Under the pieces are notes generated by a model. It was not told the origin of the DNA. It searched no databases and worked only from the letters and a program-made list of their open reading frames with translations. The position numbers and the translations under genes are program-made. Of a DNA stretch of 26,532 bases, positions 19,185 through 26,532 are shown in pieces. This stretch comes from Sphacelaria rigidula (lineage: Eukaryota; Phaeophyceae; Sphacelariales), in the NCBI GenBank assembly GCA_964200075.2, contig CAXNAA020000134.1:1-26532 (forward strand). The letters are read 5' to 3'. Each line of letters starts with the position of its first letter. Positions within the stretch are counted from its first letter, which is position 1.

Positions 19185-19375
19185 GTGAGTCTGCGAAACG
19201 AATCATGGTGTGTGGGGGCACGGGCGATATTCAAACTGCCGACCATGGCGCCAGTTCGGGTCTCGTTGGTGTCTTGTGGAACTGTGTCCCGTCCACGTGT
19301 AGGCGGGGCACAGTTGTAGAAACGGTGGATGACACGATGTGATTGTAACCACGCTCGTTTCCAACTCCATGCAGG

Positions 19376-19447
19376 CGAAATCCCGTCGTCGCTTGGACAG
19401 CTTGAGTGCCTGGAAGTGCTAGACCTCCGCGCAAACCAGCTCAGCGG
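19376..19447 (+). CDS. Class 2 LRR exon 12
   Basis: 72 bp after TCCATGCAG and before GTGAGT. The variable half reads ECLEVLDLRANQLS. Its intron is recognisable to about 19507 and then changes abruptly to unrelated sequence, so the array ends or is broken here. Confidence 0.8.
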
Positions 19448-19507
19448 TGAGTCTGGGAAACGAATCACGGTGTGTGGGAGCAGGGGCGATATTCGAACTA
19501 CCGAGAA

Positions 19508-19961
19508 TAATACCATACAGTATCTGGTCTACTTATAGGACGGCACAGAGGATATGGTGGGCCCCGCCTCCCTTTGAATGAAACACCGAGATACTTGGAT
19601 CTGGGGCGGGCGGTTCTACCCCCTGCAGTGGGTTTTACGCCAATGCTTTATCATCTCCGTCCCTTCATCGAGGACATCCACATTGCGAGCACAAACCTCG
19701 GAAACCTGGGACGCCGCCCAACCGAATGTGAGTCGAAAGTTATCAGGATATCATACATCACGTGAGAGCATTTGTGGGCATGTTTTGCGTCCATGCGGAC
19801 GTTTCGGAAGGCGGTTGTTGTGTTAAATTTGCCAAGATGATTCGTTTATTCGGAATTTTATTGCCGTTTAATCTCCTTCTGAAAGTAAGCCCCATATACA
19901 TTTGCTCCTACAGAACAAAGGGTCCCGGAGACAAAAAGTGCAAGCCCTACCGTAGCATTGC
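19508..19961. other. Unassigned sequence after the array break
   Basis: I identified no LRR exon, C-terminal receptor domain or known repeat. A segment with CCCTACCGTAGCATTGCTC at about 19947-19966 recurs near 4187. Sequence from here on may belong to the element whose reverse-transcriptase remnant follows. Confidence 0.35.
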
Positions 19962-20447
19962 TCTTTACCTCAGCGCAGCGGCAGTCTGGTTTTTCGTCGG
20001 GCTTGTATCTCCATTCAAGCTGCCTTTTGTGTCTGGTTCAGCCTCAGTATGAACGGAGAGATCGGGCATGATTCGGACTTCGCTGGTTACTGCGACCATC
20101 AGTGGAGCTACTCGTAGGCACTTGGTTCCTCTTTCTGATGATCGCTCTGTTGAACACCGCACATTTATTCATCCTCACGTCTTCCATTACTTTTTTTCAG
20201 ACATGTGTAAAGTGGTCATTCACACTGCTGTGATTACCGTATGCCAAAGCTTTTGCCAGGCCAGGTGCCGTAGCTGCCGTGTCTACCGGTATGCCATGGT
20301 CAAGTAGGCTCGTCTGTTTTTCTCTCTCCAGAAAACGTCTGACATGTTCAAAGCAATGGTGGATCTCATAAAGGGCCATGGGCGATGACACCAGAGTGCC
20401 GCCGAGCCTTTCCGCTACGTCTCCCAAGGTCCCTGTTGTGCAGTCGC
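19962..20447 (-). pseudogene. Fragment of a decayed reverse transcriptase (N-terminal part)
   Basis: Reading on the minus strand, the first frame contains GDVAERLGGTL, then APGLAKALAYGNHSSV, then a TGA stop followed in frame by KKVMEDV and CAVFNRA. A second frame continues with LRVAPLMVAV, VRIMPDLSV and PDTKGSLNGDTS. From memory, the order YGNH-S, then K-DV, then LRVSPL, then IHDLTF and a GxVNxDT box is the stretch just before the palm domain of reverse transcriptases of stramenopile DIRS-like or unclassified retroelements. Frameshift and stop show it is dead, and the catalytic palm is not present in the window. Confidence 0.4.
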
Positions 20448-20602
20448 ATTAATTCTGTGCATGTTGCCATTTTCTTCGATTATTCGTGTAGTTATTTGAT
20501 TTTGGATAATTGTTCCGGTTTTAGGATTACTCCCTTCTGATTTCCCGATATGTTTTCACTCGCGTTTCAATCATACTAGTGTCGGCGTGTATATCCCCTC
20601 CG

Positions 20603-20704
20603 GACCCCACTGACGATTTTTTATTGTGTGAATCGGGATCATTTTCAGTCATTTACAAGTCAAAATGATGCCGATTCACACCAACAAAAATCGCAAATGG
20701 GTTC
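20603..20704. mobile_element. 102-bp hairpin MITE, copy 2
   Basis: It shares with copy 1 the central ATCATTTTCAGTCATTT-CAAGTCAAAAT and the arms GACGATTTTT and GTGAATCGG. The right end again reads ATGGGTTC. Confidence 0.75.
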
Positions 20705-20739
20705 CCAAAGGGATATGATCAAGGGCCCAACGGGAGATG

Positions 20740-21260
20740 TCCCAGACGTCGACCCACCCCTCCGACCTCCTTGCCGATTGTGGGTTTTTCCTGTCCGTAT
20801 CGTGTTACACGAGTTGGTTGACCCCTTTAGGGTCTGCCCTAGACGCATATCAGTGCTCTGTGCTATGGACTTCTTGCGGGGCAAGGGGATACAACAGACT
20901 GGCCTGGACTATTGTTCTATCGAGGTACTTGTGCACGGGTTTCGCGACCCTGTCTGGGTCTCTGCTGAGCGCGCATGAGTACTCGGTCTTATCCCTACAC
21001 CACTGTGGTTCGGGAAGTAACAAGGAAAAATCAGCTTTTCTTTTCAGTCTGGGCACTGTTCCACGCGTCGATTGACCCACTCCGGGTCTGTGCTAGGCGT
21101 GAACTGATGCTCGGTTCTATCATGAAAGCGGCTATTGTCGGGGGGTGACGAAATACTGTCACTGCTTCTTGTTTTGTCCGGGTGTTGGCAGACCCGTTGT
21201 TTGAACCCACTGTGGGTCTGCATTAGGCGTGAACCACACTCCGGTCGTTTTTCGATGCTT
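20740..21260. repeat. Degenerate tandem repeat, four units of 126-130 bp
   Basis: The anchor GGGTCT recurs at 20830, 20956, 21084 and 21214, each time after GACCC or AACCC and before a GC-T-GGCGTGAAC-like stretch. A pyrimidine-rich block (for example CTTTTCTTTTCAGTCTGGG) precedes each anchor. It is non-coding. Confidence 0.65.
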
Positions 21261-21381
21261 TAGAAGATTCTCAAGGACCACCCTTAAAGACGCGATGCAT
21301 ACTCAATTTGTGAAATCCCGTGTTCCTTGTAAAACTGTCTCGGTCGACTGTTTCCCCGGCTCTGACTACTTTAATTTGCTC

Positions 21382-21636
21382 TGTGGCGCCAGCAGGTCGC
21401 TAGTATGCAGCGTCTAATGCTGTTGAGGGACTCCCCAGTTCCACTGGCCTCAGGTTTCAGTTGTTAGCCTTCACAACACCTTTTATTATCCTGAAGTGCC
21501 ACACAGGCACATGCTCCAGAAAACACATCAGGGTATCACCCCCGTGTCCATGTCATCATCCATATCAGCACTACATATCCCAAGTCATCATCCAATCATC
21601 ACTATATACTCAACGTGACGGCTCGATTTCGTCTCA
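21382..21636 (-). repeat. LTR of the gypsy element (3' in its own orientation)
   Basis: It aligns with 25956-26179 with about 9 substitutions. It has 32 bp between two CATCATCCA copies that are absent from the other LTR, a typical short-repeat deletion there. Confidence 0.9.
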
Positions 21637-21715
21637 GCACCCCCAAAGCGCTTTGGACGAGAATCGAGCAACAAGCTTGACACTCGGAAAAATAACGCCA
21701 AAACGATTGAACAAG

Positions 21716-22102
21716 TCACAACTGAATAGAAAACTCACGCATAATGCGAGCAGCAATGGAAGGAGTCACTCGCACCTTACGCAACTCTTTTTTGAGAAAT
21801 TCCGGAGCGGCCTCGAAAATATTTTTAAAAGGCTCCCACGTACGCTCCTCGGCTTCAAACCCAACCCAGTCGACCAAGACGATCAACAAACGATCCTCTG
21901 CCTTTGCCACGCGAACAATCCCAGCCACCTGAAAAAATTGCCCCTGGTTGAAGGCGTGCTGAAACACATCCTTCACGTCTGCCGTTACATAAAGCTGTGA
22001 GTCTGCATAAAACCGCAGACGAGCGACATGGGCGGTCTGAATACGACCAAAAACAATGTTTTCGATCTCAAACACATGCGGGTGATGAGCACCGACCACT
22101 CT
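21716..22102 (-). pseudogene. Integrase C-terminus with chromodomain
   Basis: The frame is the same as for integrase but lies after a TGA at 22103-22105. At about residues 56-105 of this open segment there is FQVAGIVRV, then VLVDWVGF, then EERTWEPF and APEFL. This is the chromodomain pattern of hydrophobic strand, then a W-x-GF/W-x-P aromatic block, then the final helix. Chromodomains of chromoviruses bind modified histone tails and steer integration into heterochromatin. The preceding HHPHVFEIENI stretch belongs to the integrase C-terminal domain. Confidence 0.75.
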
Positions 22103-22105
22103 TCA

Positions 22106-23308
22106 CCGATCAGTCCACGTCGCCATCAATTTAGGATTAACTCCCGGGCGACGCACGCGTGCATACAAAACATAATCGCTTACCTCGAAATTCGGCAATC
22201 CCAGCCCCGACGAAGACCCCTCACGTCTACGCGCACGTTCAGCGGCAACACGCTCCTGCGCTCGAGCGCGGAAACTTTCCTGCAACGCCAACACTCCTTG
22301 CAACTCACGCTTCAGTTGCGCATCGTCTAAGACATCACAGTTCCACTCCCGCGCCGATGAGGACGCCAAAACCGAGAAAGACGTCCGAGGTGTACGACCA
22401 AACATCACATGTTACGGCGTACTATCGTATCGACGGCGATGTGCTGTATTTAACGCCCATCGCACCGCGGGCAACACGTCCACCCACTCTGTCACCACTC
22501 GACGCTGCTCGAGAAGAATAGATCGAAGAGCACGAAGTACTCCCTTGACCATGCGTTCGCACGTGCCTTTAGACCACGGAGAATAGGCCGCCACAAACCG
22601 GTGATCAACGTGTAATGCCTTTCGCAAGCGGGTCAAGATCGTGTTCTTGACATGCGTGGCGGTATCACTCACCCACACACTCGGCACCCTCAAAGTTTTG
22701 CATCAATTCAGCAAAGATGCAGCAATCGATTCAGCAGTACACACTGCTACTGGTTCCAGAGCCACGAAGTTGCTCGAATCATCCATGATTACCAAAATGT
22801 ATTGAAACCCAGCATCCTCCGACAAACCTTGGGAAGCTAGGGGGCCACTCTCGCCCATGTACTACATAAAGTCAAAATGAACGACTTTATTCGGCATGGT
22901 CCCATGGACCGTTTCGCTGAGCGGGCGGGGAACAACATCGCCCGCCCTCGAGTCAGCACAGTGAACACACTGGCGGACAAATTCGCGCACATGAGTTTCT
23001 ATCCCCAGCCAGACACGAACGTCTTGCAAGCACACGAGCGTCGCAGCCACACCACGATACGCGGCGTCGCGTATGTGCACGCAAATCATCAGACGTACCT
23101 GCGACTGCTTGTCAGAACTCGAAATCCACAAGACGTTCCCGCCACGCACATGCACACGAAACAGACCTTCATTGTCCAAGATAGCAGTACCAACGTCCGA
23201 CTCGAAAGATCGTACATCCGTATCTCCGGCCCCAAGATCTTTCCGTTGCGCTTGGCGGACGGACAACAGATTTGGACGGCATCGAGTCATGAGGTTCACA
23301 CGGATCAT
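22106..23308 (-). pseudogene. Integrase, interrupted by three in-frame stops and bounded by a fourth
   Basis: All segments lie in one frame. The zinc-binding domain shows CVHIRDAAYRG and FVRQCVHC. The second zinc His of the HHCC set seems replaced by Tyr (AYRG instead of the usual GHRG). The catalytic core has the first Asp in VVHFDF, the second in VSDTATHVKN and the Glu in GTCERMVKG, with 36 residues between the second Asp and the Glu. A GPY/F-like DYVLYARVRRPG and KLMATW follow. Stops at 22862-22864 (TAG), 22703-22705 (TGA), 22412-22414 (TAA) and, at the boundary to the chromodomain segment, 22103-22105 (TGA) inactivate it. At least two stand where Trp is expected. Confidence 0.8.
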
Positions 23309-23309
23309 A

Positions 23310-24209
23310 TACAGTCACAGCGCGCACAGGCATTTGAATTTCAAATGTCGGCACCTGCATAACCAAACTACCCCAATGGCACTCAAATGCATCCGGAGAC
23401 ATTGACACCTGACAATCAGGACAAGGGTGGAACAGCGTCACGGCATGAGCCACCAAATCCTTGGCTGACGCCCACGCCTGCAGCCTACCCTCCGTCCACG
23501 ATGCAGCCTTCTTCGGAAACGCCATATCTAGACTGGACCACCCCGGCTGCAAATTCCGTAACGCCAACCCGAGCGCCAAAAGAGCCACCATGCACAACGC
23601 CAACCAACTCGGCTTCACTGGATCGTACCGCCGCGGCGACGCCCCAGGTTTTGGCTGAACACGCATGGGCTCCGCGCGCGCAGGAGAATCACCTCGCAGC
23701 GCACGACGAAACGCGTTGACGCGCCAATGCAATATGCCGCGCAGGCGCTCCGCTTTTGAGGAGCTGAGGCCGGTCGCCCCAGCATCCGTCACGCTCTCCT
23801 CCAGCGCGATCATTCGCGCGGCCTCCTCTTCCGCCGGCTCCATAAACATATCAAGGCAACGCTTCACTAAGCGTTCCACCGCCTTATTACGCTCCTCGGA
23901 CACCTGCCCCCCCGGCAAGCTCACTCTGCGACTGGCCAAAGACGCAGGCGTCTCGACACTTGAACCGGGCGACGGCATTTGCGTTTTTAGCGACTCTAAC
24001 AGCCAATCATACGGGTCGACTCCGAGTTTCCGAAACGTCGGTAAGCCCAACAGAACGAAACCATCCGTCCCCGGCATGATCGCAAACGATATCGGGGGTA
24101 ATTTCGCTGTCCCCCAGGTCGTCCTAAACGCCAACTGTAGGGGAATCCCACGCTCCGTGACATTGACACGTTGCCCCCATGCGGTGATGGCCTGCCGCGC
24201 CCCGTGCAA
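23310..24209 (-). pseudogene. Protease end, reverse-transcriptase start fused to RNase H start
   Basis: The open frame begins within the protease (ERGIPLQLAF, then FVLLGLPTFRKLGVD). It continues through a linker to the N-terminal part of reverse transcriptase (EPMRVQPKPGASPRRY, then MAFPKK at about residues 229-234). It then jumps directly to WTEGRLQAW, HAVTLFHPCPDC and PDAFECHWGSLVMQVP, which is the start of RNase H. The fingers, palm and YxDD active site are missing, so a large internal deletion ends near 23508. A second loss follows MQVP near 23340, where the frame also changes to that of integrase. Confidence 0.75.
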
Positions 24210-24304
24210 GGACGAATGCGGATCTTCTCACCAAGGAGTAGACGCTCCAGCATCTCCACAATCAGCACCGACACGCTCGTGAAATGGGCGCCTGGATCCA
24301 GCAC
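24200..24304 (-). pseudogene. Retropepsin-like protease active-site region
   Basis: On the minus strand this frame reads VLDPGAHFTSVSV and then VEMLERLL, corresponding to the catalytic D-S/T-G-A loop of retroviral-type aspartic proteases, with Pro in place of Ser or Thr. That change and a frameshift close to 24230, after which the protease continues in the frame of 23310-24209, suggest a dead enzyme. Confidence 0.55.
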
Positions 24305-24732
24305 AGCGTTGACCGATATGGCTCCCCGCGCCCCTTGATTTTAGGAGATAGAACTCTGCAGGAATATATTTTTCTTGATCCCCGACCGGCACCTGCTCCG
24401 CCGACTGATTTGTCGTGATCCCCACTTGGCGCCACGGCTGCGCTTGCGGCGCAGGCATAGACGCCCCCGCTGGGGTAAACGGCACCGCCGGCAGAATCAA
24501 ATTGAAGCGGTACTCCGGCCGACGCAGCGGCGGATCCAAAGTTCAGCTGAAATCCGGCCGGCTCAGCAGCAGGCGTCTCGCCTTGCTCTGCTGCCGGCGG
24601 CGCCGGCACCGAGCCCGACTCTTGAGTGGTCGGTCCCACCTACACCGCCCGTTGCGGAGCAGCAGTCCCTGCAGCTGAGCCGGACCCAGAACCGGACCCC
24701 TGCTGCTGCTGCTGCTGGGACCGGGAACTCGA
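24262..24732 (-). pseudogene. Gag C-terminal linker after a stop
   Basis: This continues the gag frame beyond the TAG at 24733-24735. It encodes a low-complexity Gln/Ser/Gly run, then an Ala/Pro/Gly-rich linker (PAPPAAEQGETPAAEP), and another stop lies before 24639. It probably connected Gag to protease in the intact element. Composition is GC-rich and unlike the flanking DNA. Confidence 0.45.
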
Positions 24733-25656
24733 CTACACACCTCCACCGCTGGAGGATCCGCCTCCGCCTCCACCCCGATTACCTTTTTCTCCTTCAAGAC
24801 TGCCAGGGCGCGCGGCACTTGTCTGCCCAGACTCCCCCTCGGCAGGCGTTGGGCACTTGCGTGCGTAGTGGCCTACCTGGCCACACTGAAAGCAAGTGAT
24901 ATTGGCGGCGGCACTGGCTGCGGATTTGGATCCGCGGTTACGCGAGCTCGAAGACTGCGGCGACGAGGTGGATGGTTTCCCGAATACTTCAATCTTCCGC
25001 CATGCCTGAGCCCCAGCTATCACGGTGTCCATAACTAAGTACAGGTCTGACTTCCAATTGGTTTCGTGCTGTAATTGCACAAGCACGGCCTGTTTGAATT
25101 CCACCGGTACCGGACCCTCCACCATCGCTTTCGTGATCACCGCAGCGGGCCCTGGACGGAGTTTTTCATCGGAGGAACGATGAACCATCTCGACGTTGGG
25201 ATTTTCCGAAAAATCTGTCTCCAACTTTCCCATGATTGGCTCCACCCTCTCACGCATGGTCTTACCCTTGTGGTTCATAGCAACAGACTTCGCCACGGCC
25301 GCGAACGCCTGGGTTAGCTCTACCTCAGCGCCCGCCGCATGCCCTGCATGCTTCTTGATCGCTGCAGTCAATTTCAGCGGCGTTATTGTGTTCTTCTCAT
25401 GGAATCTTCTCGCGAAAACGAGTTGGAGGGAGTCAGGCACGAGTTGCGCCATGGATACCAGCTGATGCCTTACCGCACCCCCCGCATTCGCATGCTCCAT
25501 CCGCTTCTTGTACTCCACACATTTCGTATAAGACAAACGAGAAGCACACTCAGAATACAAATTCTCGTAAGTGGGAGGCCGCAACTCTTCTCTCAGAACA
25601 ACTGGGGTTACGGTCGTCTCCGCTGGCTCTTCGGTCAGTACTTCTGTAGTCGACAT
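24733..25656 (-). CDS. gag: Gag polyprotein of the gypsy element
   Basis: The open frame of 307 codons begins MSTTEVLTEEP. It has an alpha-helical central region (about residues 30-225) compatible with a capsid domain and a CCHC zinc knuckle CFQCGQVGHYARKC at residues 255-268. The spacing Cys-X2-Cys-X4-His-X4-Cys is that of nucleocapsid RNA-binding knuckles. A Gly/Ser-rich tail then runs into a TAG. Gag packages element RNA into cytoplasmic particles. This is the only intact reading frame of the element. The start is the first ATG, about 300 bp inside the 5' LTR. Confidence 0.8.
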   Translation of the reverse strand: MSTTEVLTEEPAETTVTPVVLREELRPPTYENLYSECASRLSYTKCVEYKKRMEHANAGGAVRHQLVSMAQLVPDSLQLVFARRFHEKNTITPLKLTAAIKKHAGHAAGAEVELTQAFAAVAKSVAMNHKGKTMRERVEPIMGKLETDFSENPNVEMVHRSSDEKLRPGPAAVITKAMVEGPVPVEFKQAVLVQLQHETNWKSDLYLVMDTVIAGAQAWRKIEVFGKPSTSSPQSSSSRNRGSKSAASAAANITCFQCGQVGHYARKCPTPAEGESGQTSAARPGSLEGEKGNRGGGGGGSSSGGGV

Positions 25657-25955
25657 TTCCGAGCGGACCTAATCAAAGGCTTCTAAACCTTCTCGGGCTC
25701 CACAATTCACACCTGCCTTCGTCGCCGCACCGGCACAGCCGTGGGGTCCTGTAAACACCCGCTGCACGCAGGTCCAGCAAGTCTCCAGTCTGGATCAATC
25801 ACGGGCCAGTCGTCTTTGCAGCCACCTCAGCTTGAACCCTCCTCACGCGTCCATGAAGCAATATTTCCGAAGCTGTCCAGACCCCTCCCTACTGAAAAAT
25901 TTCCAGCAGTCACTAACGATAGCACTACTAGTACGACTAGCACTCATATCGATAT

Positions 25956-26179
25956 TGTGACGCCAGCAGGTTGCTAGTACTGCAGCATCTAATGCTGTTG
26001 AGGGACTCCCCAGTTCCACTGGCCTCAGGTTTCAGTTGTTAGCCTTCACAACATCTTTTATTTTCCTGAAGTGCCACACAGGCACATGCTCCATAAACCA
26101 CATCAGGGTATTACCCCCGTGTCCATGTCATCATCCAATCATCACTATATACTCAACGTGACGGCTCGATTTCGTCACA
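25956..26179 (-). repeat. LTR of the gypsy element (5' in its own orientation)
   Basis: On the + strand it begins TGTGACGCCAGCAGG and ends GTCACA, followed by the second GCTC duplication. It lacks 32 bp present in the other LTR. Confidence 0.9.
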
Positions 26180-26308
26180 GCTCTCTTTTGCAGCTGAGGA
26201 GTAAGAGGCGGAGACTATTTGTTTCCAAACCCTAGAGACCACTTTTAGAACACTTGATCTACTCATCTGCGTTGTGCATGGGGTTTTAGATTAAGCTTTT
26301 GATTATCC

Positions 26309-26361
26309 ATGATCCCCGAGCAAGCTGAGGTATCTCCATCTCGACGACAACCTTCTAACGG
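26309..26361 (+). pseudogene. LRR exon remnant at the right edge
   Basis: The sequence AAGCTGAGG onward reads KLRYLHLDDNLLT and is followed by GTAAGG at the usual phase 1 donor position. Upstream, ATCCCCGAG would give IPE in another frame, so the middle of the exon (the LG-L portion) seems deleted and the frame shifted. No clear AG acceptor precedes it. This resembles class 1 exons A and C more than class 2. Confidence 0.55.
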
Positions 26362-26419
26362 GTAAGGGAGGTGCCGTCTAGGCAACATGTAACAGTGGGT
26401 TCTTAAAACTAGGGTTGAA

Positions 26420-26532
26420 AAACAAAATGAGGTTCAACTCAAGAGCCGTGCTTTCCCTGACCTAAATTCATGACAAATGACTTTCATATGGACCACCCCA
26501 TCCCTCCCGACCTCCCCAAAACAATTTCGAGG
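26420..26532. repeat. Partial arm of the foldback family, cut by the window end
   Basis: AAAATGAGGTTCAACTCAAG and GTGCTTTCCCTGACC resemble the left arm of the element at 3557-3948. Only one arm lies in the window. Confidence 0.45.

Larger units (their letters stand above)
8581..19447 (+). other. Tandem array of twelve 72-bp hypervariable LRR exons (class 2), split by two insertions
   Basis: Exon starts are 8581, 8843, 9105, 9369, 9633, 9897, 10160, 10421, 10676, 10938, 19113 and 19376, giving a period of 255-264 bp. Every exon follows a CATGCAG acceptor and precedes GTGAGT, is phase 1 on both sides and encodes one 24-residue LRR. Introns are about 183-192 bp and very alike. Together the exons would encode 288 residues of solenoid. 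Removal of the elements at 11000-15061 and 15209-19050 with their target duplications restores a 258-bp unit between exons 10 and 11. Comparable LRR exon arrays are known from Ectocarpus LRR-GTPase (ROCO) genes, as far as I recall, but no GTPase exon is recognisable here. Confidence 0.85.
21382..26179 (-). mobile_element. Ty3/gypsy chromovirus-like LTR retrotransposon, defective
   Basis: It has LTRs of 255 and 224 bp with TG...CA ends and a 4-bp target duplication GCTC (21378-21381 and 26180-26183). Minus-strand domains appear in the order Gag with zinc knuckle, protease, start of reverse transcriptase, start of RNase H, integrase (zinc-binding and DDE) and C-terminal chromodomain. That order places integrase after reverse transcriptase and so indicates Ty3/gypsy rather than copia. 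Most of the reverse transcriptase is missing and several stops interrupt integrase, so this copy cannot move on its own. I could not find a convincing tRNA primer-binding site next to the 5' LTR. Confidence 0.9.

Noticed and set aside
19690-19727. NLGNLG followed by GTGAGT as an LRR exon end
   Set aside because: The LxxLxLxxN pattern is absent and no acceptor at the right distance was found.
23387-25465. Plus-strand ORFs over the gypsy element (for example 23665-24282 and 24375-24899)
   Set aside because: They are antisense to gag-pol coding sequence with recognisable domains and have no motif of their own.
25680-25715. Minus-strand TGGAGCCCGAGAAGG as a primer-binding site
   Set aside because: It lies about 240 bp from the LTR, whereas a primer-binding site should be directly next to it.

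Overview
This window looks like nuclear DNA of a stramenopile, most likely a brown alga of the Ectocarpus type. That is an inference. It rests on single-repeat leucine-rich-repeat (LRR) exons of exactly 72 bp, abundant GT-AG introns, dense small inverted-repeat elements, and retroelement remnants of a kind I associate with stramenopiles. I see no bacterial-style gene organisation, rRNA, tRNA or CRISPR array. A 10-base run of N (12310-12319) with doubtful homopolymers marks an assembly gap.

The centre of interest is an array of LRR exons on the + strand from 8581 to 19447. Twelve exons, each 72 bp, phase 1 on both sides and coding for one 24-residue LRR, repeat every 255-264 bp with strongly similar introns. 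Each exon starts with an almost invariant GEIPSSLGQL half. The variation is concentrated in the second half, at the solvent-exposed x positions of LxxLxLxxN. Two large elements have split the array: an LTR-type element (11000-15061) inside exon 10, flanked by a 9-bp duplication, and a 3.8-kb terminal-inverted-repeat element (15209-19050) inside the following intron, flanked by AGT. Removing both with one copy of each duplication leaves a unit of 258 bp, exactly in register. Degenerate LRR material lies just upstream (about 8361-8458).

A second, different LRR block lies at 2621-3349: three intact 72-bp exons plus one collapsed exon, in a 657-bp higher-order pattern. A third LRR remnant sits near the right edge (about 26309-26361). 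No signal peptide, transmembrane, kinase, NB-ARC or Roc/COR GTPase exon could be recognised, so the receptor type is unknown and the loci may be gene fragments.

The remainder is mobile DNA and unassigned sequence. Positions 1-2405 and 6841-7064 carry three copies of an inverted-repeat element with a telomere-like TTAGGG core, one of them split by a 127-bp MITE. A 392-bp foldback element lies at 3557-3948. Positions 3949-6840 and 7065-8360 hold only unrecognised ORFs and a small palindrome. The interior of the 3.8-kb element carries dispersed repeats, two foldback elements and one coding-like ORF. Positions 19508-21381 hold a decayed reverse-transcriptase fragment, a second hairpin MITE and a 126-130-bp tandem repeat. 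Positions 21382-26179 are a Ty3/gypsy chromovirus-like element on the minus strand with 4% diverged LTRs, a GCTC target duplication, an open gag, a deleted reverse transcriptase and several in-frame stops in integrase.

Together this reads as an LRR receptor-like locus that grew by tandem exon duplication and was then broken up by successive insertions.
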